Shown here in pieces: positions 49,401 through 59,782 of a stretch of DNA of 64,000 nt. Every line of letters begins with the position of its first letter. Positions within the stretch are counted from its first letter, which is position 1. A program made the position numbers and the translations under genes. This DNA comes from Thermochaetoides thermophila DSM 1495 (taxonomy: Eukaryota; Ascomycota; Sordariomycetes; Sordariales; Chaetomiaceae). The notes under the pieces were generated by a model. It was not told the origin of the DNA, made no database searches, and worked only from the letters and a program-made list of their open reading frames with translations. The DNA is taken from the NCBI RefSeq assembly GCF_000221225.1, contig NW_006383031.1:1550001-1614000 (forward strand). The letters are read 5' to 3'.

Positions 49401-49692
49401 CATCCTATGTAAGCGCTAATGCAGCCTGCTGACACATGTTGCTCCTCAGCATGAGTTGAAAGCCTCTCAGGAGCAAACACTATCATGATTTTATCCCAAA
49501 CTTTGCTGCCTAGCCCGTGATTTGTTGAACAAATTCGGATGCGAACTGTTATCATGATTCTTATCTCAATCAGTTCAACATTTAAATAAGCCTTGGTCGT
49601 CCAGGACACCCTGTGCGTCATACTAAACTAGAGAAGAAATTAACCGCAGTGTAAGACTCATTGGCCGAAAAACCCTTTCTTTATATAGCAGA
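46490..49692. other. gene-free stretch
   Basis: A block at 47.27-47.68 kb is open in several frames on both strands, a composition effect or possibly part of a repeat. The rest, especially 48.1-49.69 kb, is AT-rich without supported frames. A 15-base resemblance to the start of 28S rRNA near 47020 is too short to count. Confidence 0.5.
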
Positions 49693-50457
49693 ATGCTTCA
49701 ATTCGTAAGAGACTCCATCTCAAGTTGGGTTCACATCGTCCACGCCTATACCCCGGGTCAGATTGAGTTCTGGGGCACGCTCCTGGTCCAAATCATCTTC
49801 TTCTGGATCCCCGGTCTAGGCTACATCGTCCTCGACTATACTTTCCCCTCCTTTTCCGCTCGGCACAAAATTCAACCGCCCGCAAAGCAACCGACATGGT
49901 CTGAGGTCAAGCATTGCATTCGGGTGGTCTTCCTAAGTCAACTCCAATCTATTGCAACCTCTCTGATTGTCCGTGTCATCTCAGAGATACGCAATCGGCC
50001 TTCGCTCTTAACCATTTCTCCCTCTCTTCCGACTTTGTCGAACTTTGTACGCGATGTAGTGGTAATAATCATATTTCGGGAAACCTCGTTTTATTATGTT
50101 CACCGCTTGCTGCACACGAAACCGTTCTACAAGCGCTTCCACAAGCTGCATCATGAGTTTACAGCACCTGTTGCCCTAGCGACACAATATGCTACCCCAG
50201 CCGAGCACCTTTTTGCCAACACACTCCCGATCGTTGTTCCGGCTCTAGCGTTACGCACGCATATCGTGACATTGTGGTTTTATCTGGGGTGGACTCTGCT
50301 TGAAACGACGACGACGCACAGTGGGTATGACTTCTTTTTTGGTATGGCAAGGTTCCATGACAAACATCATGAGAGGGGGGAGATCAATTACAGTGCATAT
50401 GGGCTGATGGATTGGATACATGGGACCAACAAACTGAGAAGGACAAAGAGAGACTGA
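49693..50457 (+). CDS. fatty acid hydroxylase / sterol desaturase superfamily enzyme
   Basis: An intact single-exon 254-residue membrane di-iron oxygenase. The three histidine boxes are HRLLH (137-141), HKLHH (150-154) and HDKHH (222-226), with a further His in TTTHSGYDFFFG (about 209). Hydrophobic spans surround them (TLLVQIIFFWIPGLGYIVLD; IVTLWFYLGWTLLE). ETSFYYVHRLLH matches the usual ED-x-x-FY-x-x-HR segment with one change. It resembles C-4 sterol methyl oxidases (Erg25 type) and related hydroxylases but is shorter at both ends than core Erg25, so a role in specialised sterol or lipid oxidation is possible. It is the only intact metabolic gene in the AT-rich right half, with no clustered partner genes. 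Confidence 0.93.
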   Translation: MLQFVRDSISSWVHIVHAYTPGQIEFWGTLLVQIIFFWIPGLGYIVLDYTFPSFSARHKIQPPAKQPTWSEVKHCIRVVFLSQLQSIATSLIVRVISEIRNRPSLLTISPSLPTLSNFVRDVVVIIIFRETSFYYVHRLLHTKPFYKRFHKLHHEFTAPVALATQYATPAEHLFANTLPIVVPALALRTHIVTLWFYLGWTLLETTTTHSGYDFFFGMARFHDKHHERGEINYSAYGLMDWIHGTNKLRRTKRD

Positions 50458-51149
50458 AGTAATCGGCGCACTGGGCGCCGGGCAATATCACGAGACGATA
50501 ATGTCAAATTGTGCGTCTTGTGGTCATGATTCGAGGGCTCAAGTGTCCAAGAGCTTATGTACTTCAGCTTAAAGCCTGGTATTCGTTCATATAATGTTTC
50601 CCTAGTGCTCTGTTCTCAGGCAGCTTCAAATGGTATGAACGTATATCACCTGTCCCGTCGCCGTGGACTTGTTTGCCGCAATCCCTGTCAAGATGTATGC
50701 AACCCCATTAACATAGCTCAATCTTCTCAGGTACTTATATGACAATTGCTTGTCGAACAGATCTTGTAGTAATACTGCGCCGCCATCGCAATATGCCCCA
50801 TGAGCGTCTTCAAACGGGATCTCTCTCGGCGGGCTCAAACAGCGGCCGCAGCAGAATGGCCCTCTTTTCAATGCATCCCTCGAGAGATTATTCCCCTCCA
50901 GTTTACATAGCTCTTTTCTACGACCTCCATTTCGATCCTCCCTCCAGTTCCGTTGGAACTCATCCCCTGGAGCGTATGTCAATGAAAAGGTCTTCACTAC
51001 CCCATTTCGGTACCGCACCAGGATGTTCATGCAACAAACTTTCCGTCACTTCTAGCCCTGAAATTTTTGCTTAGCGCATTTGTGGCCATGATCGCTCTCA
51101 ATTATGTAGCCGTGACACGAATGTGATGACGCCGGTCAGGGCATACACT
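50458..51149. other. intergenic
   Basis: Follows the hydroxylase stop. Short overlapping frames on both strands are not supported. It may contain undetectable older parts of the MFS relic that follows. Confidence 0.45.
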
Positions 51150-51480
51150 ACTGACCAGTTACTGGAATGCTATGAATGGAATCCCCATGATTGTAGAGAG
51201 ACTGTTTACCTTCAGATTATGGCATATTGAAAACAAAGTGCTGTTCAATTACCAGCTGATTTTCCTGTTTTATGGACTCCTCACCGTGGTTTATGCCGTG
51301 GTCAATGCAATCCTGATGCCAGTCTCACCCATGGAAGCCAAATACCTAACCAAAAGGAAGAAAAATGAACTGTGGCTGTTGAACAGTTGCCAGCAAACCA
51401 TATGGGAGTGACATCGCTACACTTGAGATGGGATCATGTCAAGGAAGAATTTCTGGATCACAGACGGGATGTTGATTGGT
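51150..51480 (+). pseudogene. MFS transporter fragment (allantoate-permease-like)
   Basis: A short frame reads NYQLIFLFYGLLTVVYAVVN and MPVSPMEAKYLTKRKKNELW, which matches the helix 6 and central-loop region of Dal5/allantoate-type anion:cation symporters (pattern WQ-IFL-GLLT-PDSP-A-FLT-REK). The preceding MNGIPMIVERLF resembles the helix 5 region. A following segment (LRWDHVKEEFLD) continues in another frame as the family's loop does. Neither end of the gene is present, so it is a remnant. It has no function as it stands. Confidence 0.6.
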
Positions 51481-52561
51481 GACAATTGTTGCTATCTCAT
51501 GCGTTGCCCGGCCAACCACTGTATTTTATTTACAAAAGAGCTTCCAGGGGTTCAGGGGCTGGCCCACTTGACAAAATCGCGAGTGGGTGCAACGGCACCT
51601 CTGGCAGTCTCGACGTTCGCGACTTCGGGTAAGTCAACTTTTATGCGATATTGTTCAATACTACATATAGAGTCACTCAGGTTTTTATGATCATCTGCTC
51701 AGCATGGGCTGTTACACATTGACAACGCAAGGGGCTGACCATTCCTGGGAGTCAGCATCCTTCCAGTACTTAGGGCGATTATCATGCTTTCTGTGCAAAG
51801 AGCATTGAAAATAGGTCCATTCGTCTTTTTTGATATATTTGGTACGTAACCCAGACTCAGGGCGAGGTTGCTAGGAGGACATGCTGCCGTTGAGTTCAGG
51901 TGTCCCGCATGGCCCCAATCACTGCCCTCCTCTATGTTTGGCAGGTCCAAAACAGAGTTTATGATGTCAAAAAAGTGTGCTTCTGCTGTTGTCTTTATCG
52001 GCATTTGTACTGGTAACGTAATTTGGCCTCTTATATGATAAACTGTAGACTCCTACCAACCAGTCAGGACTAATCTCGAATTGATCATTTCCGCTTTGGC
52101 AAAGGGTATCTCCTCGTACGTCGTTTAATTTGACTTTTTATGGATAAACCATAGCTGGCTCCAACCATACATACCGATGCCGTTCTATTTCAGTACCTGA
52201 AACACAATCATGCTAAGTGCCGGGAGGACTTAGGCAAAACCGCGGTCGTAGTGGACGAGTCCATGATAAAGAAAGAAAGATATAGGGACAAGCAAAGGTT
52301 CTGAAGGCAAAGACAGAGACTATTCATATCAGTCAAGATCACTCGAGGAGATAATGCACTAAAAGACATGGCTGATCTGGAGAACGAGCACTTTATTTAT
52401 GTCTACTGAGCAACCCGCCTAGTTTTCTGGATGTTTCTAGCGCAGACCATCCACAAGCGCCCGTATGATCAAAATTAAACTAATGGAAAAGCAGCTGCAC
52501 TGACCGGTTGGCGAAAAGCTATGTATTTATGTCTTTGATTGATTTCGCATAGGAGTGCCAG
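51481..52561. other. gene-free AT-rich stretch
   Basis: Nothing recognisable. A 101-codon minus frame (51699-52004) has no known domain. The right edge is the 3' side of the first secreted-protein gene. Confidence 0.5.
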
Positions 52562-53344
52562 CTAAAAACCATATTGGCTGGGATTGCAAATAAAAGCAGT
52601 CTCATAGGTGTCAACGTCTATCTGAGGAACACCGTGATAGACCGTGTAACTTTGCTCATTTGTTGGCGGATCGCTATTATAGGCGATGAACGGGCTAAAT
52701 AGTTGGAAGAGGAGTTGGTTGGTTAGCGACCGTATCCATGATTGCGATACAATTCAGCGGTCTAGGGCAAAGGAAAGCTGAACTCACGGCTGGAAAGGTC
52801 CTGATGGTATAAACTTAACAATCCATTTGTGGCGGCTGGTTCCTTTTCCTCGATAAAAAGCCACACCTTTGGGCTCGTTGAAGGTCTCAGAGCTTGCTGT
52901 CCAGATAAGTTGCGAAAAGTCATGAGTGAAAACCATCATGATGTACCTCCCGTTGTCTTGCTTCTGTGGGACCTGGACCAGTAGATGGCACCAGGTGCTG
53001 TCACGAGCATCCTCAAAGACTGAACACCAAGGGCACCAGCGATTTGGATGCTTCCGACGAGCATCGGTATTGTTGCCAATGAAATCAGGAATGGTGGAAG
53101 GAATAGCCGTTTCAGTTGAGCCACTTACAGTGGTAAAAACAGCCTGTGTTTTCTCTGTTGTCGTTGGGATCGGGACGTTTGAGGTGGCAAAGGGCGTTGC
53201 AGAGCCGTAAAGCCTGATGGCGGAGGAAGTTGTGGAACTGTAGAGCTCTGTCACCCACCCATGCTGTGGGCTAGCCAGGACGAGCTCTGACAAGCTCAGC
53301 CCTGCCATGGCAACCGGACCTGAGATTACTGGGTAGAAACGCAT
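52562..53344 (-). CDS. small secreted cysteine protein, paralog A
   Basis: Two exons, 53344-52788 and 52694-52562, with a 93-base intron (GTGAGT..TTTAG), give 229 residues. A signal peptide is likely (MRFYPVISGPVAMAGLSLSE then LVLAS). A Ser/Thr-rich stretch follows to about residue 90. The core has NRWCPWCSVFEDARDSTWCH, LLVQVP, MMVFTHDFSQLIW, and after the intron IAYNSDPPTNEQ, VYHGVPQIDVDTYETAFICN. Four cysteines after the signal (WCxWC, WC, FIC) could make two disulfides. The same framework occurs in the gene at 57156-57747, so the two are paralogs. No known family is recognised. Size, secretion and location in a gene-poor AT-rich block fit an effector-like or surface protein; this is inference. 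Confidence 0.8.
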
Positions 53345-54955
53345 GATAACCGGTAGAGGAATGTCGCCATTGACCGGTGTGTAAAGTGGTAGGTATCAGG
53401 AATTCTTGAATCGAGTTGATTCTGTTGTGTTTGCGAGAGGAGGAGTTGAGATTTTGAAGGGGGAGCAGTTTAAAATGAAGGCCCACGAAGATCGGATCCT
53501 GATGCTTAAAAACTTGACTTTCCAGATGGAAGACATCTTCAAACCGCCATAAACGTGAGCCTATTGGATCTGATTTTCAATGGAGAGTAACAAGAATAAA
53601 GAAATGAACCGAAATGAAGCAACTTGCTATGAACAAAGAGAATGATCCTTCCAATGTACCTTATCAGATCTTTTGCTGTTCTTTATCCCTTAGTCAAGTA
53701 TCAGGAAAACCTCAACTTCGGTCTCAGCAGGAAAAAAAGGAAATACAAATAAATCAAGATGATAATCTCATCAAACAATATGCAACTTTTGAGTCACAAT
53801 ACACAGCAGTATCTCACAAGTCGCTAATTCCTGGAAGCCCGAAGGTGGAAGCTTCGGAGCAGCAGTGGCATGAAATTCAACCCTAACTCTAAAGATATTG
53901 CAGATTTGCTCAGTAAAGTAAGGTGAGGACCGGCAGTTTACCTGGCATTCTTCCTAAACCGAACAATTAATTCTTCTTACACTGTGATAGCAATTACTGC
54001 TGTCATCGAGGCTGATTTCCACTACCAGTTTGGCGGAACTTGTAAATGTTCCCATCACACGGACCTCACAAAGGAGCTGTAAGCAGTAGCCTAATCCCCA
54101 ACCCAGATTTGCCGGATATATCATCCGATATAGTCACGTAATACCGCGGAAACATGCTTCCTGTGTAACCCACCATGCACGCTTGCTAAGCGCGTCTTGC
54201 CAAGTTAACCCACGTCTCAAGTCCTTCCCGCAAGCTCAACCTCAACCGACCGACTAAAAATTCCAACGTCATCAGCAGCACACCTTTCATCGCAAATGCC
54301 ACTAATGTACATTACACCCAAAACCCTCCACCGAGAATACTACCCGTGCTGTCAGTTCCTTAGAAAAATCTGCGAGGCGATCTGCAACTGCATGTAGAAA
54401 CATTGCTTCACCGTTCATTACAAACGCAAAGAAAGAGTTTTCGAGCCTCTTACAACCTTCACGTTTACGAACCATTAACTTTGGAACATCTTCAGCCCTC
54501 TTTCCATTGACACAGGAATCGCAAGCGTTCCAATCTACCACTTACATGGATCACCAAACACAGTTTACCGAGGATGCTGAAACTCTCACTGGGAAACAAA
54601 GCAAGCCCCGGCTTTGTCTTCCAATACCAGCTTACTGCGGCTTGCTCTTATGATGTACAGAGTTCACCGCACATGGAACGAAAACAAGCGGGGGGTTGGT
54701 CAGTTTTCAATGGCCTGAGGGATAAGCCACACATAGAAGCATCCAGCCGAATCACGCGATCCCTAACCCTCACCCCTCAAAAGACTCGCTGTGCTCACAC
54801 CAGTCAGACAAGCCAGGAAGACCAAGGACCATGATGCTGGAAACGAGTCAGAATGAGAGGATGACGAGTCATATTTTGAACCAATGCCAGTTCTCCCGTT
54901 TCTCGTCGATATGCCAGCTTCGGCTGCCGAAGAGACACTAGACTTGGTGGAGACA
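53345..54955. other. gene-free stretch
   Basis: Promoter of paralog A followed by AT-rich sequence. A Cys-containing minus frame at 54302-54541 (NACDSCVNGKRAEDVPKL) is open but has no start codon or signal peptide exon that I can find. It is noted but not called. Confidence 0.45.
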
Positions 54956-56640
54956 CGGGGCTCTTCACATATCCATCCGAGAGGGGCATAAAGAAACCGT
55001 GGAAATGTTATTCGATGACGGTGTCAACATCGAGGCTCTGTTCGTAGGATTCTGCGACTGTCCTCCTCTGCATAATTTGAGGCACTGGTTTTTACTTCCA
55101 AGAAGCAAAGGCCCTACTCCTATTGAATGGCAGGATCCCCAATGCTGGCCTACTATCCATCTAACAATATGCTCAGGTCACCCCGAGATCGCAAACTTCT
55201 AAGATCAAGGGGCGCCGAGATTGTCTGGAGTTACAAAATAACGTTTGGACCACAAGGACGCGCTGGTGCTTTTTTGGCATGCAGCGACTGCCGGAATGGT
55301 TGACATCGTCCAGGTATCTTGAATAGCCATCCCAACCTGAACTCCAATAGCCCCGATAGGTTTGGTTAACCCCACTCTACTACGCCTGCATGGAGCGTCG
55401 GTGGGATACATCTATATCACTACTCTTGAGCCGCGGGGCCATCATTGACACACTTACCCGTTTCTCCTCTGATCGGCATCGGAATATTCTTGTGTCGCCA
55501 AAGTTCTCGACAGAAGGAGCTCTATGGGTGTGAAAACTAATCTGGTTAGCGTGCTCTGTCGCTGAGAGTTATTTGACGATGCGTTTAAAACTCCTCAATC
55601 TCGGCGCTGGCCCAGAGTTTGGGCTCGAGGTCGTCCGTGAAAAAAAAAATGCAAGACCCCCAAAATCTCTGTCCTCCACCTCTGTTGCCTGAGTTACAAC
55701 AAAATTTCCACTACAATCCAGATGACGGCTTGTTTGACAGGCCCCTATGATCCTCGAACGAATCTTCGCCATAAAACTAACCTATAGGCAACTCACGGAT
55801 TATATCTCATTGCCAAACTATTGGCCAGAGATGATTCGCAGAACTAGCTTTTTTATTGTTAGGAGAGGGGGGAATAGACAGGTCCCCCCCTACAACCATA
55901 CTCTCTTGATGTCACATGGACACGGCAGTCCAAGGAAAGGGATGTCCCCGACTGCCAACACAAGGGACACCAGAGACAGGATGATCGTGAGCGGCACAAA
56001 TACGTGGTTGATCCCGGAAGATGTCTAGAGCCGGATGACCGAAGAGAATGAGCCATATGGTCGAGGCATGATGAGGATTCTATAAAGGAAGCTGCCCGGT
56101 CACGATAGACTTCCCTTGGTTCCTCCTCTCCCTGACACAAGAACACTGAGGACCAAGAAAGATTATTACACGTAGTAATTGACTTCGCTGTGCACCCCAC
56201 ATCGCCAGTGGCCATCATCTAACTCATTTGACCTATTGTCGATCCCTGCCTGCACCAGACCAAGTCACCCGTTACACTTGATGATAGCAACTCAGAGTAG
56301 TAAAGTACCATTTGTCAAATTCCTTCTACACGTCAAAACCAATGACAGTGCCGAAAACTATCATGGGCGAATCGCCCTGATGATGGCCGTCACTCAGCCC
56401 CTTCTTAATGGACTGGACCTTGATGGCCTCTGCCAGGACCTGGGTATTGGACCTTGCTTGAACTGGGAGGTTCTGTTCCCTAACGATTATCCAAGGAGAT
56501 GGACTATAGTTCGCCTGCTTGTCGATGCAAGCAATGCGATCAATGAGCAAAATTGGAATGCTAACTCCCGCATGATATTTCAGGTAGTAAAAAATCGGCA
56601 CCATGTGCAAGAATGAAGTGTAGGTTATCCTCCTCGGATT
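54956..56640 (+). pseudogene. ankyrin-repeat protein relic
   Basis: Fragments of ankyrin repeats appear in one direction but in changing frames. Near 54957: GALHISIREGHKETVEMLFD followed by DGVNIEAL. Near 55240: DALVLFWHAATAGMVDIVQ, then a stop. Near 56282: PFVKFLLHVKTNDSAENYHG and RIALMMAVTQP, then WTIVRLLVDASNAINEQ. These match the ALHxAAxxGHxxIVxxLL and LLxxGAxVNAxxxxGRTAL patterns, with stops and shifts between them. The relic lies between the two secreted paralogs and may be what remains of a NACHT/HET-type or other ankyrin protein. Confidence 0.6.
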
Positions 56641-57155
56641 ATTGGTTAATTCAACCAAATGCACCAAGGTGACGAAATCTGTCTGGATGACCCGCAAAGA
56701 GCAGGTGAAGGGAGTTGTCTCCATTCCACATTGCGATTTCCAATGAATGTCTCTGTGCCCCAGATGTTTTACAAGGAAAACCCAGCGGTGATCTTGTCGT
56801 ATAGATGAGTCATCATGGAATGCTCTCTGAAAGCCCCAGTTTTATGGACTGTCGTAGAGTTGGAGATAAAGTAAGAGCATAGGACTGGTGTACTAGGGCT
56901 CAGGAACGGAGCAGGTCATTATGAACCTGGTGCCTTTTCTTCAATGGTAAAATATAAAACTGGTTTCCAATGTTTGAGTGCGGACACCATTCCAATTTCC
57001 TATCTAGGTCTTGGTGCTCTCTCCATGGTGGTCCCTGCAGGTGACCAAGTTCTGCTCAATCCGCTATGTGACTAAGATACATCATCCTTGTGAAGAAAAC
57101 CTGTAAAGAGTTACCTCTCCTGCCTAGCTTTGTTCTTTGTTTTTCTTCGCTTCTT
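56641..57155. other. intergenic
   Basis: Tail of the ankyrin relic and 3' flank of paralog B. No supported frame. Confidence 0.45.
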
Positions 57156-57747
57156 TTAGTCTTTCGGTCTTGCCCGAGGTTCGCAAATGAATGATGTGTG
57201 GAAGCTAGTCCAGTCTGCATTAGGAACCCCAGTGTATGTCGTCCAGGTCTGGTCATGCCAGTAGCCCCATCCATTGTAAACAATCTGCGGACTTTTCACA
57301 TACAAGGTCAGCTCTCCACCTTTCCTCATCTCTCGGGCATACATTCGTAGAAACGTACGCCTCCTTCGTGTTATTCACTCTATGGCTCGGCACCAGCAAC
57401 ACATGAACCCCGATCGCCTGCTTCTCCTGTGGCGCAGGGAAGTAGATATCATGCACCGTATCGAATTGGCCCACATCCCGTGCCCAAAGCAGCTGCTGGA
57501 AGTTGTGGTTAAACACCATCGCCGGGTAACCGTTGGGGTACCGGTTAATATTGCCAGGTGTCTGCACAACAATGTTGCAGTAGCTCTGGTTCTTTGCGTC
57601 TGGAAACTTGAAGCACCAAGAGCACCACCGGTTGGCACGAAAGTCAGACGGCGGGTTGACGGGAGTTGTTGATTGTGGAAGGGCAGTAGTGAAAGCTAGA
57701 AGCAGCGATAGAGTGGCCAGGATAGTAGTGAGATGCTTGACGAACAT
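57156..57747 (-). CDS. small secreted cysteine protein, paralog B
   Basis: Start ATG at 57747 with a clean signal peptide (MFVKHLTTILATLSLLLAFT then TALPQ). The core is NRWCSWCFKFPDAKNQSYCN, IVVQTPGNINRY, AMVFNHNFQQLLWARDV and IYFPAPQEKQAIGVHVLLVP. The matching end lies in another frame: ELTLYVKSPQIVYNGWGYWH, then TTYTGVPNADWTSFHTSFIC. The best join is donor GTGAAT at 57378 and acceptor AG ending at 57330 (49-base intron), giving 180 residues; the acceptor context is weak, so a frameshift is the alternative. Four cysteines (WCxWC, YC, FIC) match paralog A. It lacks A's Ser/Thr-rich spacer. Function unknown; secretion is strongly indicated. Confidence 0.78.
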
Positions 57748-58806
57748 GGTTGTGGGTCTGAGATCAATGGATCTTGCATAGGTTGAGCTATTCTTGCAAG
57801 AGGAGTTATTAAAGTGATGACGAAGTATTTATCTCTGAGACACCTGTGGAAGCTCTGCTGCTATCTGATACTCAGTTCGCTTTTTCATGCTTTCAAAGAT
57901 TGTTAGATACATGACTTTTTTGAATCCTTTGATATTGATGGAAATATCGCTCAGTATCTGAGACGAACTGCACAGTTAACTCTCTTTGAGGCTCAAAGAA
58001 TAAACCAAAATAAAGTATGTGTGTCGGAAGCTTTCTGGAAGTTCAAGTGCCCAGAAAAATATGTGAAGTATATCTCAAGAACCCACCATATAATCCTGCA
58101 GATCACTTTTAGTGATGAAAAATTTTTTGCAAATCAGAGACATGATCTACAAAACAAATAAATCCCCAATTCATCCCCATTTGTGAAACTACAGAGGAGA
58201 AACTGAAATGTGGTTTTAGTACATAATGTGATGATCTGGGTCTATAACGAAAATGAGATGAATGATTAAGGCTCAGCCAAATGCATTTCCCTCTCATCGA
58301 CTCTCCAAGAATTAAAGGGTTCCTTTACCACTTATTATTACCGCTCATGTAAACAGCCATGAAAGAATGGATTCGGATAGAATTCATCTAAATTTTGCAT
58401 AGTTTGAAGTCCTAAGCTTGACATTATACTGATCATTTAACGTAACATATCTCACAACACAATACGTTCAATTGGACAGTCCACTCCAGTTTTGCGTCCT
58501 GTGTCCTTTCATATCAACCATCACGGTATGCAAGATCAGGATATCAATATAAAAAAAAATCTATACCAATCCAATGCCACTCATCGACCAGGCATTGAAA
58601 TGTTGTCGCTCGAAAATTTGTGTCATTATCTCTGACTGCAGGAAACATCCCACGAGTTACCACACTCAAGTTGGGGCCTGGCGAAACTATTCCCAGTTCA
58701 TCATGGTAAGTCCTCTGTATCAGTTCCTGTCCTGAGGCTGCTACCTCCACTACGCTCGGACTATGGTGCACATATCTCTAGCTCGCCTAGAGTGTCGCAT
58801 TTCAAC

Positions 58807-58854
58807 GGCGTGGGGGGTCACAGGCTCCCCTCCACGCCACCACAGCACGTGGTG
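58807..58854. repeat. two adjacent hairpins, the second over CACGTG
   Basis: GGCGTGGGGGG (58807-58817) pairs with CCCCTCCACGCC (58827-58838) across a 9-base loop, with one bulged base. Directly next to it CACCAC (58838-58843) pairs with GTGGTG (58849-58854), and the loop and stem overlap contain CACGTG. The pair sits where AT-rich sequence gives way to more mixed sequence. Confidence 0.6.
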
Positions 58855-59694
58855 TGTGTTCCATGACTAAGATAGAACGACGATAGGCGCGGTACTAGGT
58901 GGGTAGTAGCATCTAGTATCCTAGGAAAGCAGAGAAATGGTCTGAGGATATGTGACGTGACGGGTAGCAAGCGGCATATGTGTGTCGTGTCTAGCCAGTG
59001 TTCCCTAGTTTCAGCCTCTGTGATAGGCCGAATTGATAGCCAGGTAGTGACAACCAGCCGTGCTGATGAGGAATAAGTTCAAGTTCTATTTTTGTCTTTC
59101 CATGTTGGTGGCTGGTGTCAAACTTGGGGATTGGTTCCTGAGTTGAAGGGCAACTTGTGGCTCACGAAGGAACTTACGCGTTTGCGAGGCATTGTGCCGC
59201 TTACCTTCTAGTAGGTAAGGACATTTCAGCTGCTGAAAGGCTAGGTTGTCAGCTTCTGGATGTTTACCTGAAGAGTGGCCTTCTCCCCTTCATGAAAACT
59301 GAACAATAGCCACAGTACCCAAACACTCAATCTTCACTGCTTAGCCAAGCGCGAGCTCCCCCCGGACACATGTTCATGATGGTACGATGCTTCCAGGAGA
59401 GGATATGCCTCGGCCTATCAAGCAAAAACAATACTCCGCAGTCATGTATGTGAGGGGCATCAAGCCCACCATAAACATAACTCACTACACCCGGGTTGAC
59501 GGCTTCTTGGCTGGATCCAAAGCAACAACACGCAGTGCCAAATGCTACCTTACCCAGTGCCCAGAACACATCAGCTCTCACAGAAGCTGGGTCTGCGGGG
59601 TCACGGGGCTATTCGGATGGCAGGGAAAGTAAGTGAGTTCTTTGGTTTACAACGGCGCGGGAACACCGCGATTTCGCAGCAAGGAGATTCCGTA

Positions 59695-59782
59695 ACTTGG
59701 ACTGAGCGAAGCGAGCGAGAGCCAAGTCAAGAACCGAGAAGCTAAGTGAACGCCTTAGACCATAGTGCTGAGTTAAGGCGTT
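59695..59782. repeat. two consecutive inverted repeats
   Basis: ACTTGG (59695-59700) faces CCAAGT (59722-59727) around a GCGAAGCGAGCGAG-rich loop, and AACGCCTTA (59749-59757) faces TAAGGCGTT (59774-59782), a perfect 9-base stem with a 16-base loop. Such linked palindromes are typical of non-autonomous DNA element ends, but no target duplication was identified. Confidence 0.5.

Noticed and set aside
54302..54541. Cys-containing frame on the same strand as the secreted pair
   Set aside because: Begins directly after a stop with no ATG, no signal exon found upstream, and it lacks the WCxWC framework of the paralogs.
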